From Planctomycetia bacterium (GTDB taxonomy: Bacteria > Planctomycetota > Planctomycetia > Pirellulales > PNKZ01), in NCBI GenBank assembly GCA_021413845.1, contig JAIOPP010000005.1, positions 1-46,299 of the forward strand: a stretch of 46,299 nt of DNA. The letters run 5' to 3'. Below the pieces are notes generated by a model, which had not been told where the DNA came from, made no database searches, and saw only the letters and a program-made list of their open reading frames with translations. Shown in pieces: positions 8,104-15,408 of this stretch. The first letter of the stretch is position 1. Each line of letters starts with the position of its first letter. The position numbers and the translations under genes are program-made.

Positions 8104-8820
8104 TCAATACCCCTCCGCTTCCTCGCGCGCTTCCGCGTCCGAATCGAGGTCGCCGGTGCGGATATTGCCTGCTTGATCCGCTTGCCAGTAGTTTCCTGTT
8201 TCTACATCGAGGCACGTTAGCCGGCCGTCGGGGAGGTAGATGCCGGTGTCGATGCAGATGGCGAAGCCGAGGTCGAGCGGCAGGCCCGAGGCTTGCACCG
8301 TGTGTCCGCAGACCATCGTCTTGCCGGAGAAGTGGGGCTGCGAACGGGGCGTGAGTTTCTGCCAGCGCAGCACTTCGGCCGGCTGCTGCGAAAGGCCGAG
8401 CGTCGGAATCACGCCCGCATGCACGAAGAAGAACTCGCCGGCTTCGAACCAATCGACGCAGGTGTGGTCGAGGAAGTTCCAATGCGCGCGGGGAACGTCG
8501 AGCAAGTCTCCTTCGCGATCCGGCTTCGTGCGATACGAGGCGAGCGTTTGCGTGCCGCCGTTGAGGAGCCAGTTGGGCAGCAGGCCGGGAGCGGCGCGCG
8601 AGTCCATCATCATCTGCTCGTGGTTGCCGCGCAGCGTGATGGCGCGGCGCGTCTTTTCGAGCTCCATCACGCGATCGATCGCGCCGCGCGAGTCGGGCCC
8701 GCGATCGACGTAGTCGCCGAGGAACACGAGCGAGTCTTCGGGCTTCGGAGCGACGGCCGCGAGCAGCGCATCGAGGGCCGTCACGTATCCGTGAATATCG
8801 CCGAAGGCCAAGATCCGCAT
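8104..8820 (-). CDS. PPP-family metallophosphoesterase (serine/threonine phosphatase-like)
   Basis: The 238-residue protein carries the three PPP motifs: GDIHG at residues 7-11, GDYVDRG at 35-41 and GNHE at 65-68, followed by CGHTVQ near residue 180. All the expected metal ligands for a two-metal phosphoesterase are present. The family includes PrpA-type protein phosphatases and symmetrical Ap4A hydrolase-like enzymes, and the substrate cannot be told from sequence. The frame has a GTG at 8850, but the ATG at 8820 gives the usual MRILAFGDIHG start. It lies 81 bases after sdhB on the same strand and may be read through from the sdh operon. Confidence 0.88.
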   Translation of the reverse strand: MRILAFGDIHGYVTALDALLAAVAPKPEDSLVFLGDYVDRGPDSRGAIDRVMELEKTRRAITLRGNHEQMMMDSRAAPGLLPNWLLNGGTQTLASYRTKPDREGDLLDVPRAHWNFLDHTCVDWFEAGEFFFVHAGVIPTLGLSQQPAEVLRWQKLTPRSQPHFSGKTMVCGHTVQASGLPLDLGFAICIDTGIYLPDGRLTCLDVETGNYWQADQAGNIRTGDLDSDAEAREEAEGY

Positions 8821-8901
8821 TCCGCCAACCACCTTCAGAATGAAGCCCACACGCTCAACGAAACATCGCGACGCGCACCGATTCTCCCACCGGCCGCGGC
8901 G

Positions 8902-9792
8902 TTAGCGATCGAAGAACTTCTTGATCGTATGCACGGTCGCGGCGCGGCCGGCACGGCCGATCGAAGTCGTGAGCGGAATCAATTTCGGACAGACGGCGAC
9001 GCAGTTCTGAGCGTTGCCGCAGACCTGAACCCCCCCTTCGTCGGTCAGGGCGTCGAGCCGTTCGCCGGCGTTCATCGCACCGGTCGGGTGGCCGTTGAAG
9101 AGCATCACTTGGCTGATGGCGTGCGCGCCGACGAAGTTCTTGTCGAACTCGGCCTTTTCGCGGGCGCGGAAGGCTTCCGTCGTTTCTCCTTCGCGCTGCT
9201 TCACTTCCACCTTCACGTATTGCGGACACGCTTCCAAGCAACAGCCGCAACTCATGCACTGGCTGAGCGGGTAGGCCTGCTCTTGGCCGGCGGGTGAGAC
9301 GCGCGGCCCGGAGCCCATGTCGTAGTAGCCGTCGACCGGAATCCAAGCCTTTACTTTTTCCAAAGCGCGAAACAGCCGGCCGCGCGTCACGCAGAGATCG
9401 CGCAACACGGGAAACTTGCTCATCGGACGCAGCTCGATCTCTTCCGGATTGTCGACCAGCAGCTTATCGACCAACGCCGAACAGGCTTGCCGGGTCTGCC
9501 CGTTGACGAGCATCGTGCAAGCGCCGCAAACTTCTTCGAGGCAGTTGCAGTCCCAGGCGACGGGAGTCGTCTTCTCGCCGTCCGAGGTTTGCGCCTGCGC
9601 GGCGATGCGCTGCAGCACGCTGATGACGTTCATGTCGTTTTCGCGCACGACCGTGTGCCGCTCCCAATAGCTCGGCGCGTCGGGGGTGTCTTGGCGCAGA
9701 ACCCGAACGGTGAACTTCGTCGGCGCGGCGTGGCCGTGATCGTGGTCCGAATGAGCGCTGGACGAATTATTCGACGCTGCGGCTTGAGTCAT
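8902..9792 (-). CDS. sdhB: Succinate dehydrogenase iron-sulfur subunit
   Basis: The protein (296 residues from this start) has a His-rich N-terminus (HSDHDHGH), a plant-type ferredoxin domain with CNCLEEVCGAC and a later Cys for the 2Fe-2S cluster, then CMSCGCCLEACP (4Fe-4S) and CGNAQNCVAVCP (3Fe-4S). It passes electrons from the flavoprotein to the membrane quinone site. The frame also allows an ATG at 9855, which would add 21 basic residues and shorten the gap after sdhA to 54 bases, so the start is uncertain. The gap contains a 10-base direct repeat, CGAGTTTCCG, at 9877-9886 and 9890-9899. Confidence 0.95.
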   Translation of the reverse strand: MTQAAASNNSSSAHSDHDHGHAAPTKFTVRVLRQDTPDAPSYWERHTVVRENDMNVISVLQRIAAQAQTSDGEKTTPVAWDCNCLEEVCGACTMLVNGQTRQACSALVDKLLVDNPEEIELRPMSKFPVLRDLCVTRGRLFRALEKVKAWIPVDGYYDMGSGPRVSPAGQEQAYPLSQCMSCGCCLEACPQYVKVEVKQREGETTEAFRAREKAEFDKNFVGAHAISQVMLFNGHPTGAMNAGERLDALTDEGGVQVCGNAQNCVAVCPKLIPLTTSIGRAGRAATVHTIKKFFDR

Positions 9793-9909
9793 CGTGGGGC
9801 ACTTTCCGTTAGTTTCGTCGCGAGGAGTCGTCTTCGCACGTACATGGTTCGGCATGGCAGGGGCCGACGCCGAAATCGAGTTTCCGGTTCGAGTTTCCGA
9901 TTCGGGATG

Positions 9910-11928
9910 TTAGTGAGCGGCCTGGGGGGTCGCGGATCCGACGCCGCTTGAGCCGTTGGCGGTCGGGCCCGCGGCCTTCGCCGCTTCCTGTCGTTCCTTC
10001 CAGACTTGCTCGATCACTTCGGCGCCGACCAAGCCGTAGAGGCGCGGCTTCGGCTTGATGAGCGTCGTGTCGACCGCTTCGTAGGTAATCTTCGGCTCGC
10101 CGTCGGGTTGGAGTTCGGCGACCGTACTCTTGAGCCACTTCTCGGTGTTGAGATCAAACCGATCGATCCACTCGCCGGCCAACCGGCGGCGTTCGGCAGG
10201 CGAGGCCGTCGCGTCGATGCCCGGCGTCTCGAACTCCGGCTTGTAGTGCGCGCCGCGGCATTCGTCGCGCTGCAGCGCTCCCTTGAGGATCGTGCGGGCG
10301 ATCGGAAACATGTCGACCAAGGCCTTCGTGAAGACGACGTTTTGGTTCGTCCAATTGCCGGAGTCGGAAAGAGAGCAACGAGCGGCCCGCTTCTGTAGTT
10401 CGCACACCGTCGAGTAGGCGGCGCGGAGTTCGGAATTGACTCGCACGACCGTCGCGGCCTTCGTCATCACGTTGCCGAGCTCTTGATGAATGAGGTACGG
10501 GTTCTCACCGCCGCTCGGTCGCTTCAGGAGTTTGTTGTGTGCTTCTTGGTGGCGTTTGCGTTCGCTCTCGTAGAGCGACGAAAGCTGATCTGCGGAAGAG
10601 CCCCCTTTGAGCGACTTCATCCACGATTGAATGCCCGGCGCCGTGATCAAGCCGCTGAAGATGCAACTTAAGAGGGAGTTGGCACCGAGACGATTCGCGC
10701 CGTGATACTGATAGTCGCACTCGCCGATCGCGTACAGGCCCGGGATGTTGGTGACTTGGTTCTTCGGCGAGCCGAGCTGCAAGCCGCCGGCCGCGGTGCG
10801 AGCATAGTCGACCCAGAGCCCGCCCATCGAGTAGTGGACGGCCGGGAAGATCTTCATCGGCACTTCGCGCGGGTCGACCCCTTGAAACTTTTCGTAGATC
10901 TCGAGGATGCCGCCGAGCTTATTGAGCGACGCCTTCGGCAAGTGCGTGAGGTCGAGATAAACGCAAAGCCGATCGGGCTCGACGCTCAAGCCGTCTTGCG
11001 TGCAGATGCTGAAAATCTCGCGCGTCGCGATGTCGCGCGGCACGAGGTTGCCGTACTTCGGATAGCGCTCTTCGAGGAAGTAGTAGCGCTCCGCTTCGGG
11101 AATCTGTTTCGGATTGCGCGGGTCTTGCGGCTTCCGCGGAACCCACACACGGCCCCCTTCTCCGCGGGCGCTTTCGCTCATGAGGCGAAGCTTATCGGCG
11201 CCGGGGATGGCCGTCGGGTGGACTTGGATGAACTCGCCGTTGCCGTACTTCGCGCCGGCGCCGAAACAGCGCGACACCGCACTGCCCGTACAGGCCATCG
11301 ACATCGTCGAGCGACCGAAGATCAGGCCGCAACCACCGGTAGCCACGACGACCGCATCGGCCGGGAAAGACCGGATCTCCATCGAAACCATGTCTTGCGC
11401 GACGGCCCCGCGACAGGTGCCGTTTTCGTCGAGAATCGGGCCGAGGAAGTCCCAGAACTCATACTTCTTCACCGACCCGGCGACTTCCCAACGGCGCACT
11501 TGCTCGTCGAGCGCGTAGTGGAGTTGTTGCCCGGTCGTGGCGCCGGCGAACGACGTTCGTTTGAAAAGCGTGCCGCCGAAGCGACGATGATCGCGGTAAC
11601 CTTCGGGCGTCCGGTTGAACGGCACGCCGAGCCGATCCATGAGGTTGATGATCTTCGGCCCCCAGTCGGTCATCTCTTTGACCGGGGGTTGATGTTGCAG
11701 GAAGTCGCCGCCGTAGACGGTGTCGAGCAAGTGCTCGTATTCGTTGTCCCCTTGCTGGCGCGTGAGATCGTTGACGCTGTTGATCCCGCCTTGCGCGCAG
11801 ACGCTATGCGAGCGCTTCACCGGCGTGAGGCTCATCAGATCGACGCCGACCCCCTGCTCCGCCAATTGCATCGCCGCGGCCAATCCGGCCAGCCCACCAC
11901 CGACGATCAAGACACGCTGCTCTGCCAT
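9910..11928 (-). CDS. sdhA: Succinate dehydrogenase flavoprotein subunit
   Basis: The 672-residue protein has the FAD dinucleotide-binding motif GGGLAG (residues 10-15) and the segment HSVCAQGGINS (from residue 41), where family members attach FAD to His. It also has the substrate-binding and capping regions typical of SdhA/FrdA (HPTAIPG, ARGEGGRVW, VHYSMGGLWVD, YAIGECDYQYHGANRLGANSLL). It oxidises succinate to fumarate. Length and the single cytochrome-b partner fit the Bacillus/epsilon-proteobacterial subtype. It is the second gene of sdhCAB, 70 bases after sdhC. Confidence 0.96.
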   Translation of the reverse strand: MAEQRVLIVGGGLAGLAAAMQLAEQGVGVDLMSLTPVKRSHSVCAQGGINSVNDLTRQQGDNEYEHLLDTVYGGDFLQHQPPVKEMTDWGPKIINLMDRLGVPFNRTPEGYRDHRRFGGTLFKRTSFAGATTGQQLHYALDEQVRRWEVAGSVKKYEFWDFLGPILDENGTCRGAVAQDMVSMEIRSFPADAVVVATGGCGLIFGRSTMSMACTGSAVSRCFGAGAKYGNGEFIQVHPTAIPGADKLRLMSESARGEGGRVWVPRKPQDPRNPKQIPEAERYYFLEERYPKYGNLVPRDIATREIFSICTQDGLSVEPDRLCVYLDLTHLPKASLNKLGGILEIYEKFQGVDPREVPMKIFPAVHYSMGGLWVDYARTAAGGLQLGSPKNQVTNIPGLYAIGECDYQYHGANRLGANSLLSCIFSGLITAPGIQSWMKSLKGGSSADQLSSLYESERKRHQEAHNKLLKRPSGGENPYLIHQELGNVMTKAATVVRVNSELRAAYSTVCELQKRAARCSLSDSGNWTNQNVVFTKALVDMFPIARTILKGALQRDECRGAHYKPEFETPGIDATASPAERRRLAGEWIDRFDLNTEKWLKSTVAELQPDGEPKITYEAVDTTLIKPKPRLYGLVGAEVIEQVWKERQEAAKAAGPTANGSSGVGSATPQAAH

Positions 11929-11998
11929 AGCTGAAAGACCTTACGATTACGAACGAAACTGCGAACTGCGAATGGCGGACGGAACCGGAGCGGAATTC

Positions 11999-12826
11999 TT
12001 AGTGAGCGGGGAGCGCGGGCTTCTTCGCCCCATCGGCCGGCGGGCTCGACAACTCTTGGCGAACACGGAGCACTTCCGCCGCCCGCTGCTCGGCTTGCAC
12101 CTTCTCGAAGGCCTGAGCCTTTTTGATGTCCGTCGTGGTGACGCCGACCAACGCCGACAGGCCGACGACGGTCATCACGACCCCCAGCGCGCCGCAAAGC
12201 CAATTCGCGCGATGTTGAGCTCGCGCCGAGGTCCACACACCCCACGTGATCCCCATCGTCCACAAGCCGTTGGCGAAGTGGAACACGCAAGAGACGACGC
12301 CGATGCCGTAGGCCAGCTTCTTCACCATCGTGCCGATCGCCAACGCCGCGGTCGACGAAGCGGCGTGGGGATCGAACTGGTGGCCGCCGAGCTTATCGGC
12401 AACGTGGTCGAGCCAATACTTATTGTGGAACCAGCCGTGCATGTGGAAGACGTGCCACATGATGAAGGCGAGCGCCAGCCAAGCCGTGACCCGTTGCAAC
12501 CAGTAGCGAAGATTGCCGACGTAGTGGTAGCTGCTGAGGTTCGGGTCGCCGCTGCGAATGATGACGACGCCGACGATCGCATGGAACAACAGCGGCAAGA
12601 AGATGAACGTCCACTCGACGAGCGGCAGCGCCGGCCCGAGCGAGTGGATGAGATCGACGTTCTTTTGAAACATCTCCGGGCCGCCGAGCGTGCTGGCATT
12701 CGTCAGCAGATGGATGCACATATATGCGCCGACCGGCAGGAGCCCGGTGAGCGAGTGGAGTCGGCGGATCAGAAACTCATTTCGTCCGAAGATCGAACCG
12801 GCAGGGGCAACGGCGTTGGCTTCCAC
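11999..12826 (-). CDS. sdhC: Succinate dehydrogenase cytochrome b558 subunit
   Basis: The 275-residue protein has five predicted membrane helices: about residues 20-45 (with CIHLLTNAS), 70-93 (PLLFHAIVGVVII), 107-132 (IMWHVFHMHGW), 160-190 (GVVSCVFHFANGLW) and 205-228. His residues in the helices (HSLTG, IHLL, LFHA, WHVFH, FHFANG) supply ligands expected for two b hemes, as in Bacillus-type di-heme enzymes that use menaquinone. The C-terminal tail is soluble and charged. It is the first gene of the sdhCAB operon, and the leader and promoter upstream are described separately. Confidence 0.93.
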   Translation of the reverse strand: MEANAVAPAGSIFGRNEFLIRRLHSLTGLLPVGAYMCIHLLTNASTLGGPEMFQKNVDLIHSLGPALPLVEWTFIFLPLLFHAIVGVVIIRSGDPNLSSYHYVGNLRYWLQRVTAWLALAFIMWHVFHMHGWFHNKYWLDHVADKLGGHQFDPHAASSTAALAIGTMVKKLAYGIGVVSCVFHFANGLWTMGITWGVWTSARAQHRANWLCGALGVVMTVVGLSALVGVTTTDIKKAQAFEKVQAEQRAAEVLRVRQELSSPPADGAKKPALPAH

Positions 12827-12841
12827 AGAGTTGATTCCTTC

Positions 12842-12890
12842 GACCCCCCAGAGCGGGGTCGCATTCGGGGCCGCTTCGCATGTCGAAGCG
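12842..12890 (-). promoter_or_regulatory. Hairpin-rich 5' leader of sdhCAB
   Basis: Two stem-loops lie just upstream of the sdhC ATG. GACCCC/GGGGTC at 12842-12860 is a 6-bp stem with a 7-base loop, and CGCTTCG/CGAAGCG at 12872-12890 is a perfect 7-bp stem with a 5-base loop. Both lie in the roughly 115-base leader predicted from the promoter at 12950-12977. They could modulate translation or RNA stability. No known riboswitch class is recognised. Confidence 0.4.
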
Positions 12891-12949
12891 ACCCGGTTCC
12901 AGCAGGAGAATGGGGCGAAGCTTCGGGCAAGAAGTGAAGCTCCTGCCGT

Positions 12950-12977
12950 AGTATAAAGAGCCCCCTGAGCGTGACAA
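12950..12977 (-). promoter_or_regulatory. Probable sigma70-type promoter for sdhCAB
   Basis: Read on the minus strand, TTGTCA (12977-12972) is followed after 16 bases by TATACT (12955-12950), close to the TTGACA/TATAAT consensus. Transcription would begin near 12943, about 115 bases before sdhC. Confidence 0.55.
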
Positions 12978-13401
12978 GCGGCGAAGTCGAAAGCGGTTCG
13001 CGCGATTGTCTTTACGACATATCTTTGTGTTAATAATCGGGAGCTTGGCGCTGGGAATCGGTCTCAAGAGCAGACGCATTTCCTTTCGTGGCGTTCAAGG
13101 CGAATGCCTGCCGTTTCGGCACGTCTTTTCGCAAACGTAGCGAGCGCGGAAAATTCGGACGTCGCGGTTCGTCTTGTTCGCCGCGACCTAGAATGTTACA
13201 AGATGCCGCCTGTTAATAGGTTGCGAACGGGCCGGCAGCGCAGGCCGCCAGCGAGCGAGCAGGCGAAGCGGATTGCGGCACGAGCATTGCTATTGTTGAT
13301 GGATGCCCGACCGCCGGCCGCCGTTTTGTCAAAACATTCCGGTTTTGCGGTTCGGGTCGCTTCTCTGGTGCGTTGAGTTTTTCCGTCTTTCGAGGTGAGC
13401 C
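12978..13401. other. Intergenic region upstream of sdhC and the response regulator
   Basis: This is the remainder of the divergent spacer between the sdh promoter (-) and the response regulator (+). No credible gene is seen; small open frames lack ribosome-binding sites and family resemblance. The only assignable signal is GAGGTGA near 13391-13397, the ribosome-binding site of the next gene. Confidence 0.5.
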
Positions 13402-13812
13402 GTGGTAGCCGATCTTCCGTCGCTGCTCATCACCGACGACGATTCCAACTTCCGCCAAACGCTGCAAGGCCTGTTCGAGCATCGAGGCTTCCGAACCTAT
13501 ACCGCCGGCGATGGCGAAGAGGCTTTGGAGATCGTACGCCACGAGACGGTGCATCTCGCTCTGTTCGACATGCACATGCCTCGGCTCACCGGCCTGGAAA
13601 CGATCCGCCGGCTCAAAGAATTTCATATCCACTTCCCGTGCATCCTTCTGTCGGCCGAGGCCGACGACGAGCTCATCGCCGAGGCTCGCGAAGCGCAAGC
13701 CTTCGACGTACTCCGCAAACCGGTCTCGCGCGACCGTGTGCTGAACGTCGTGCAAATGGCAATGGAAGCCAGCTACGGCCGCGGCCTCTGGCCGCATGGG
13801 TTCGGATCGTAG
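13402..13812 (+). CDS. Single-domain response regulator (CheY-like receiver)
   Basis: The 136-residue product is a lone receiver domain: acidic DDD at residues 12-14, phospho-acceptor Asp56 in LFDMHMP, Ser84 in LLSAEA and Lys106 in LRKPVS. There is no output domain, only a short tail (GRGLWPHGFGS). It probably works through protein contact or in a phosphorelay. No histidine kinase is adjacent; the nearest one in the window is about 26 kb away. It starts at GTG, supported by GAGGTGA about 5 bases upstream. Confidence 0.9.
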   Translation: MVADLPSLLITDDDSNFRQTLQGLFEHRGFRTYTAGDGEEALEIVRHETVHLALFDMHMPRLTGLETIRRLKEFHIHFPCILLSAEADDELIAEAREAQAFDVLRKPVSRDRVLNVVQMAMEASYGRGLWPHGFGS

Positions 13813-13855
13813 TAGGCAGTGGTCGGTGGTCAGTGGCCGGTGGTCAGTTGAAAAA
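13813..13855 (+). repeat. GTGGTC-type short tandem repeat directly after a stop codon
   Basis: Right after the response regulator stop come repeats of the unit GTGGTCA/GTGGTCG (ggcagtggtcggtggtcagt, then ggccggtggtcagttgaaaaa). About 100 bases later is a degenerate CATTCGTCATT (near 13960). The same two-part arrangement recurs at 19032-19105. The rest of the gap up to 14166 holds no gene that I can see. Confidence 0.7.
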
Positions 13856-14023
13856 GCCCGACGCGTAACCGTCGCTCTAAAGCACCCTCGGGCCGTTCCC
13901 CCGCTTGCGATTTCGCGAACCCACAACACCGCGAACGCTCTCCAGCCGTCAAGCTTCATCATTCGTCATTGCACTGCCGGCACACTCGCTCACCGTCGCC
14001 GTCAACCGAGCTAGGCTAAAAAC

Positions 14024-14046
14024 GCCGGTTTCACTAAACTACCGGC
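14024..14046. terminator. GC-rich stem-loop in intergenic DNA
   Basis: GCCGGT (14024-14029) and ACCGGC (14041-14046) form a 6-bp stem with an 11-base loop. Preceding A-rich sequence (ctaaaaac) would give a T-run on the minus strand. It could be a terminator or part of a dispersed repeat. Function is inferred from structure alone. Confidence 0.25.
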
Positions 14047-14166
14047 ATCGTACCTAAAGTCGATGCTCGGCTCTTGCGGCTGCTAACGGATGGCACCGCG
14101 CCGAACGATCGAGGAATCGCGCGCATTTTCGAATGCGGCGCGCACGCTGGTTCGCAAGGAGGCGCT

Positions 14167-15408
14167 ATGTCGCAACGGCCGTTCAAATTCGTTCACGCCG
14201 GCGACTTTCATTTAGAGTTGCCGGGCGAAGGTTCCGCCGACGTACCCGAGACGCTCGCAGACTTGCTGATCGAGTCCCCTTTTCGAGCGGCCGAGCAAGT
14301 CTTCGACACGGTCATCGCGGAAGAAGCCGACCTGCTGATCCTCTCGGGCAACTTGCTCGACGTCGATCTCACCGGTCCGCGCGGCATGTTGTTTCTGATT
14401 CAACAGTTCGAGCGGTTGCGCGAGCGCCGCATCAGCGTCTATTGGGCCGCCGGCGAAGTCGATGCGGCCGAACGACGAAGCACTTCGTTTCGCTTGCCGG
14501 AAAACGTGCGCATCTTTTCCAGTCTCAGACCGGAAGAGATCGCCGTCACACGCGACGGACTCAAGCTCGTACAACTCACCGGTTGGAGCCGACCGCAAGG
14601 AGAACGGATTCGCACGGGCGACTTCCGACCCGACCCCGGCGGCTTGTTCTCGATCGCGGTCGTCGCCGGCGACGTGCCGACCGATGAGCCGGTCGGTCGC
14701 GGCATTCACTATTGGGCGCTCGGCGGCGAAATGCAACGCCGCACCATCTCGCTCTTCGGCGCTACGGCCCATTGGCCCGGCAGCCCGCAGGGGCGCGGCT
14801 TCAACACCATCGGCCCGCACGGCTGCACGGTCGTGCAAGTCGACACGTTCGGCACGGCCCGCGATCGGTTCGTGCCGTGCGATGCGGTGCGGTGGCACAA
14901 TCAAACCTTGCCGATCGACTCGTCGACGTCGCTCGAACAAGTCCGCACGATGCTCGATGAAGCGATTCGCACGGCGAGCGTCACCAACGGCGGCGTCGAA
15001 GTGCTGACCCGTTGGCGAGCCGCCACGGCCGGTCGCGTTTCCCCTTCGCTTCGGCGAGCGGGCGTGATCTCCGACTTGCTGCGGAGTTGTCGACACGCGT
15101 ATCGCCCCAACATGAAAGTGTGGACCGAGCAAGTCGCAGTCGAGACGGAACACTCGATCGACCTGCCGGACCCGAGCCGCGAAAGCGTGCTCGCCGATTA
15201 TTTGCGCATCGCCGAGCGGTTCGACAGCGCCCCGACCAGCGATGAGGCGGAGAAGATGTTCGATTTCCATGCCGCTTCCGCTCTGCTCGGCGAGGCGGGC
15301 CGATGGTCCGACGTGCTCGACCTCGTCGAGGTTCACGAGCGACGAAGTTTGCTGCGCGAGGCGGCCGTCTTGGCCCATGATCTGCTGGCGGAGGAGACGG
15401 AATTATGA
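14167..15408 (+). CDS. SbcD/YhaO-like calcineurin-type phosphoesterase with degenerate metal site
   Basis: The 413-residue protein starts at ATG 14167, set by AAGGAGG at 14156-14162; the frame is open further upstream without support. The fold and neighbour match SbcD/Mre11/YhaO, which cut DNA with two metals. Motif I is intact (GDFH, Asp13 and His15), but motif II, normally GDIFD, reads GNLLD (61-65), the GNHD motif reads GEVD (96-99), and the ALGHxH motif reads ALGGEMQ (184-190). The Asp, Asn and His ligands are therefore missing, and nuclease activity is unlikely. Residues 270-413 form a helical capping or partner-binding region. The stop overlaps the start of the ATPase gene as ATTATGA, consistent with a stoichiometric complex. 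Confidence 0.8.
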   Translation: MSQRPFKFVHAGDFHLELPGEGSADVPETLADLLIESPFRAAEQVFDTVIAEEADLLILSGNLLDVDLTGPRGMLFLIQQFERLRERRISVYWAAGEVDAAERRSTSFRLPENVRIFSSLRPEEIAVTRDGLKLVQLTGWSRPQGERIRTGDFRPDPGGLFSIAVVAGDVPTDEPVGRGIHYWALGGEMQRRTISLFGATAHWPGSPQGRGFNTIGPHGCTVVQVDTFGTARDRFVPCDAVRWHNQTLPIDSSTSLEQVRTMLDEAIRTASVTNGGVEVLTRWRAATAGRVSPSLRRAGVISDLLRSCRHAYRPNMKVWTEQVAVETEHSIDLPDPSRESVLADYLRIAERFDSAPTSDEAEKMFDFHAASALLGEAGRWSDVLDLVEVHERRSLLREAAVLAHDLLAEETEL

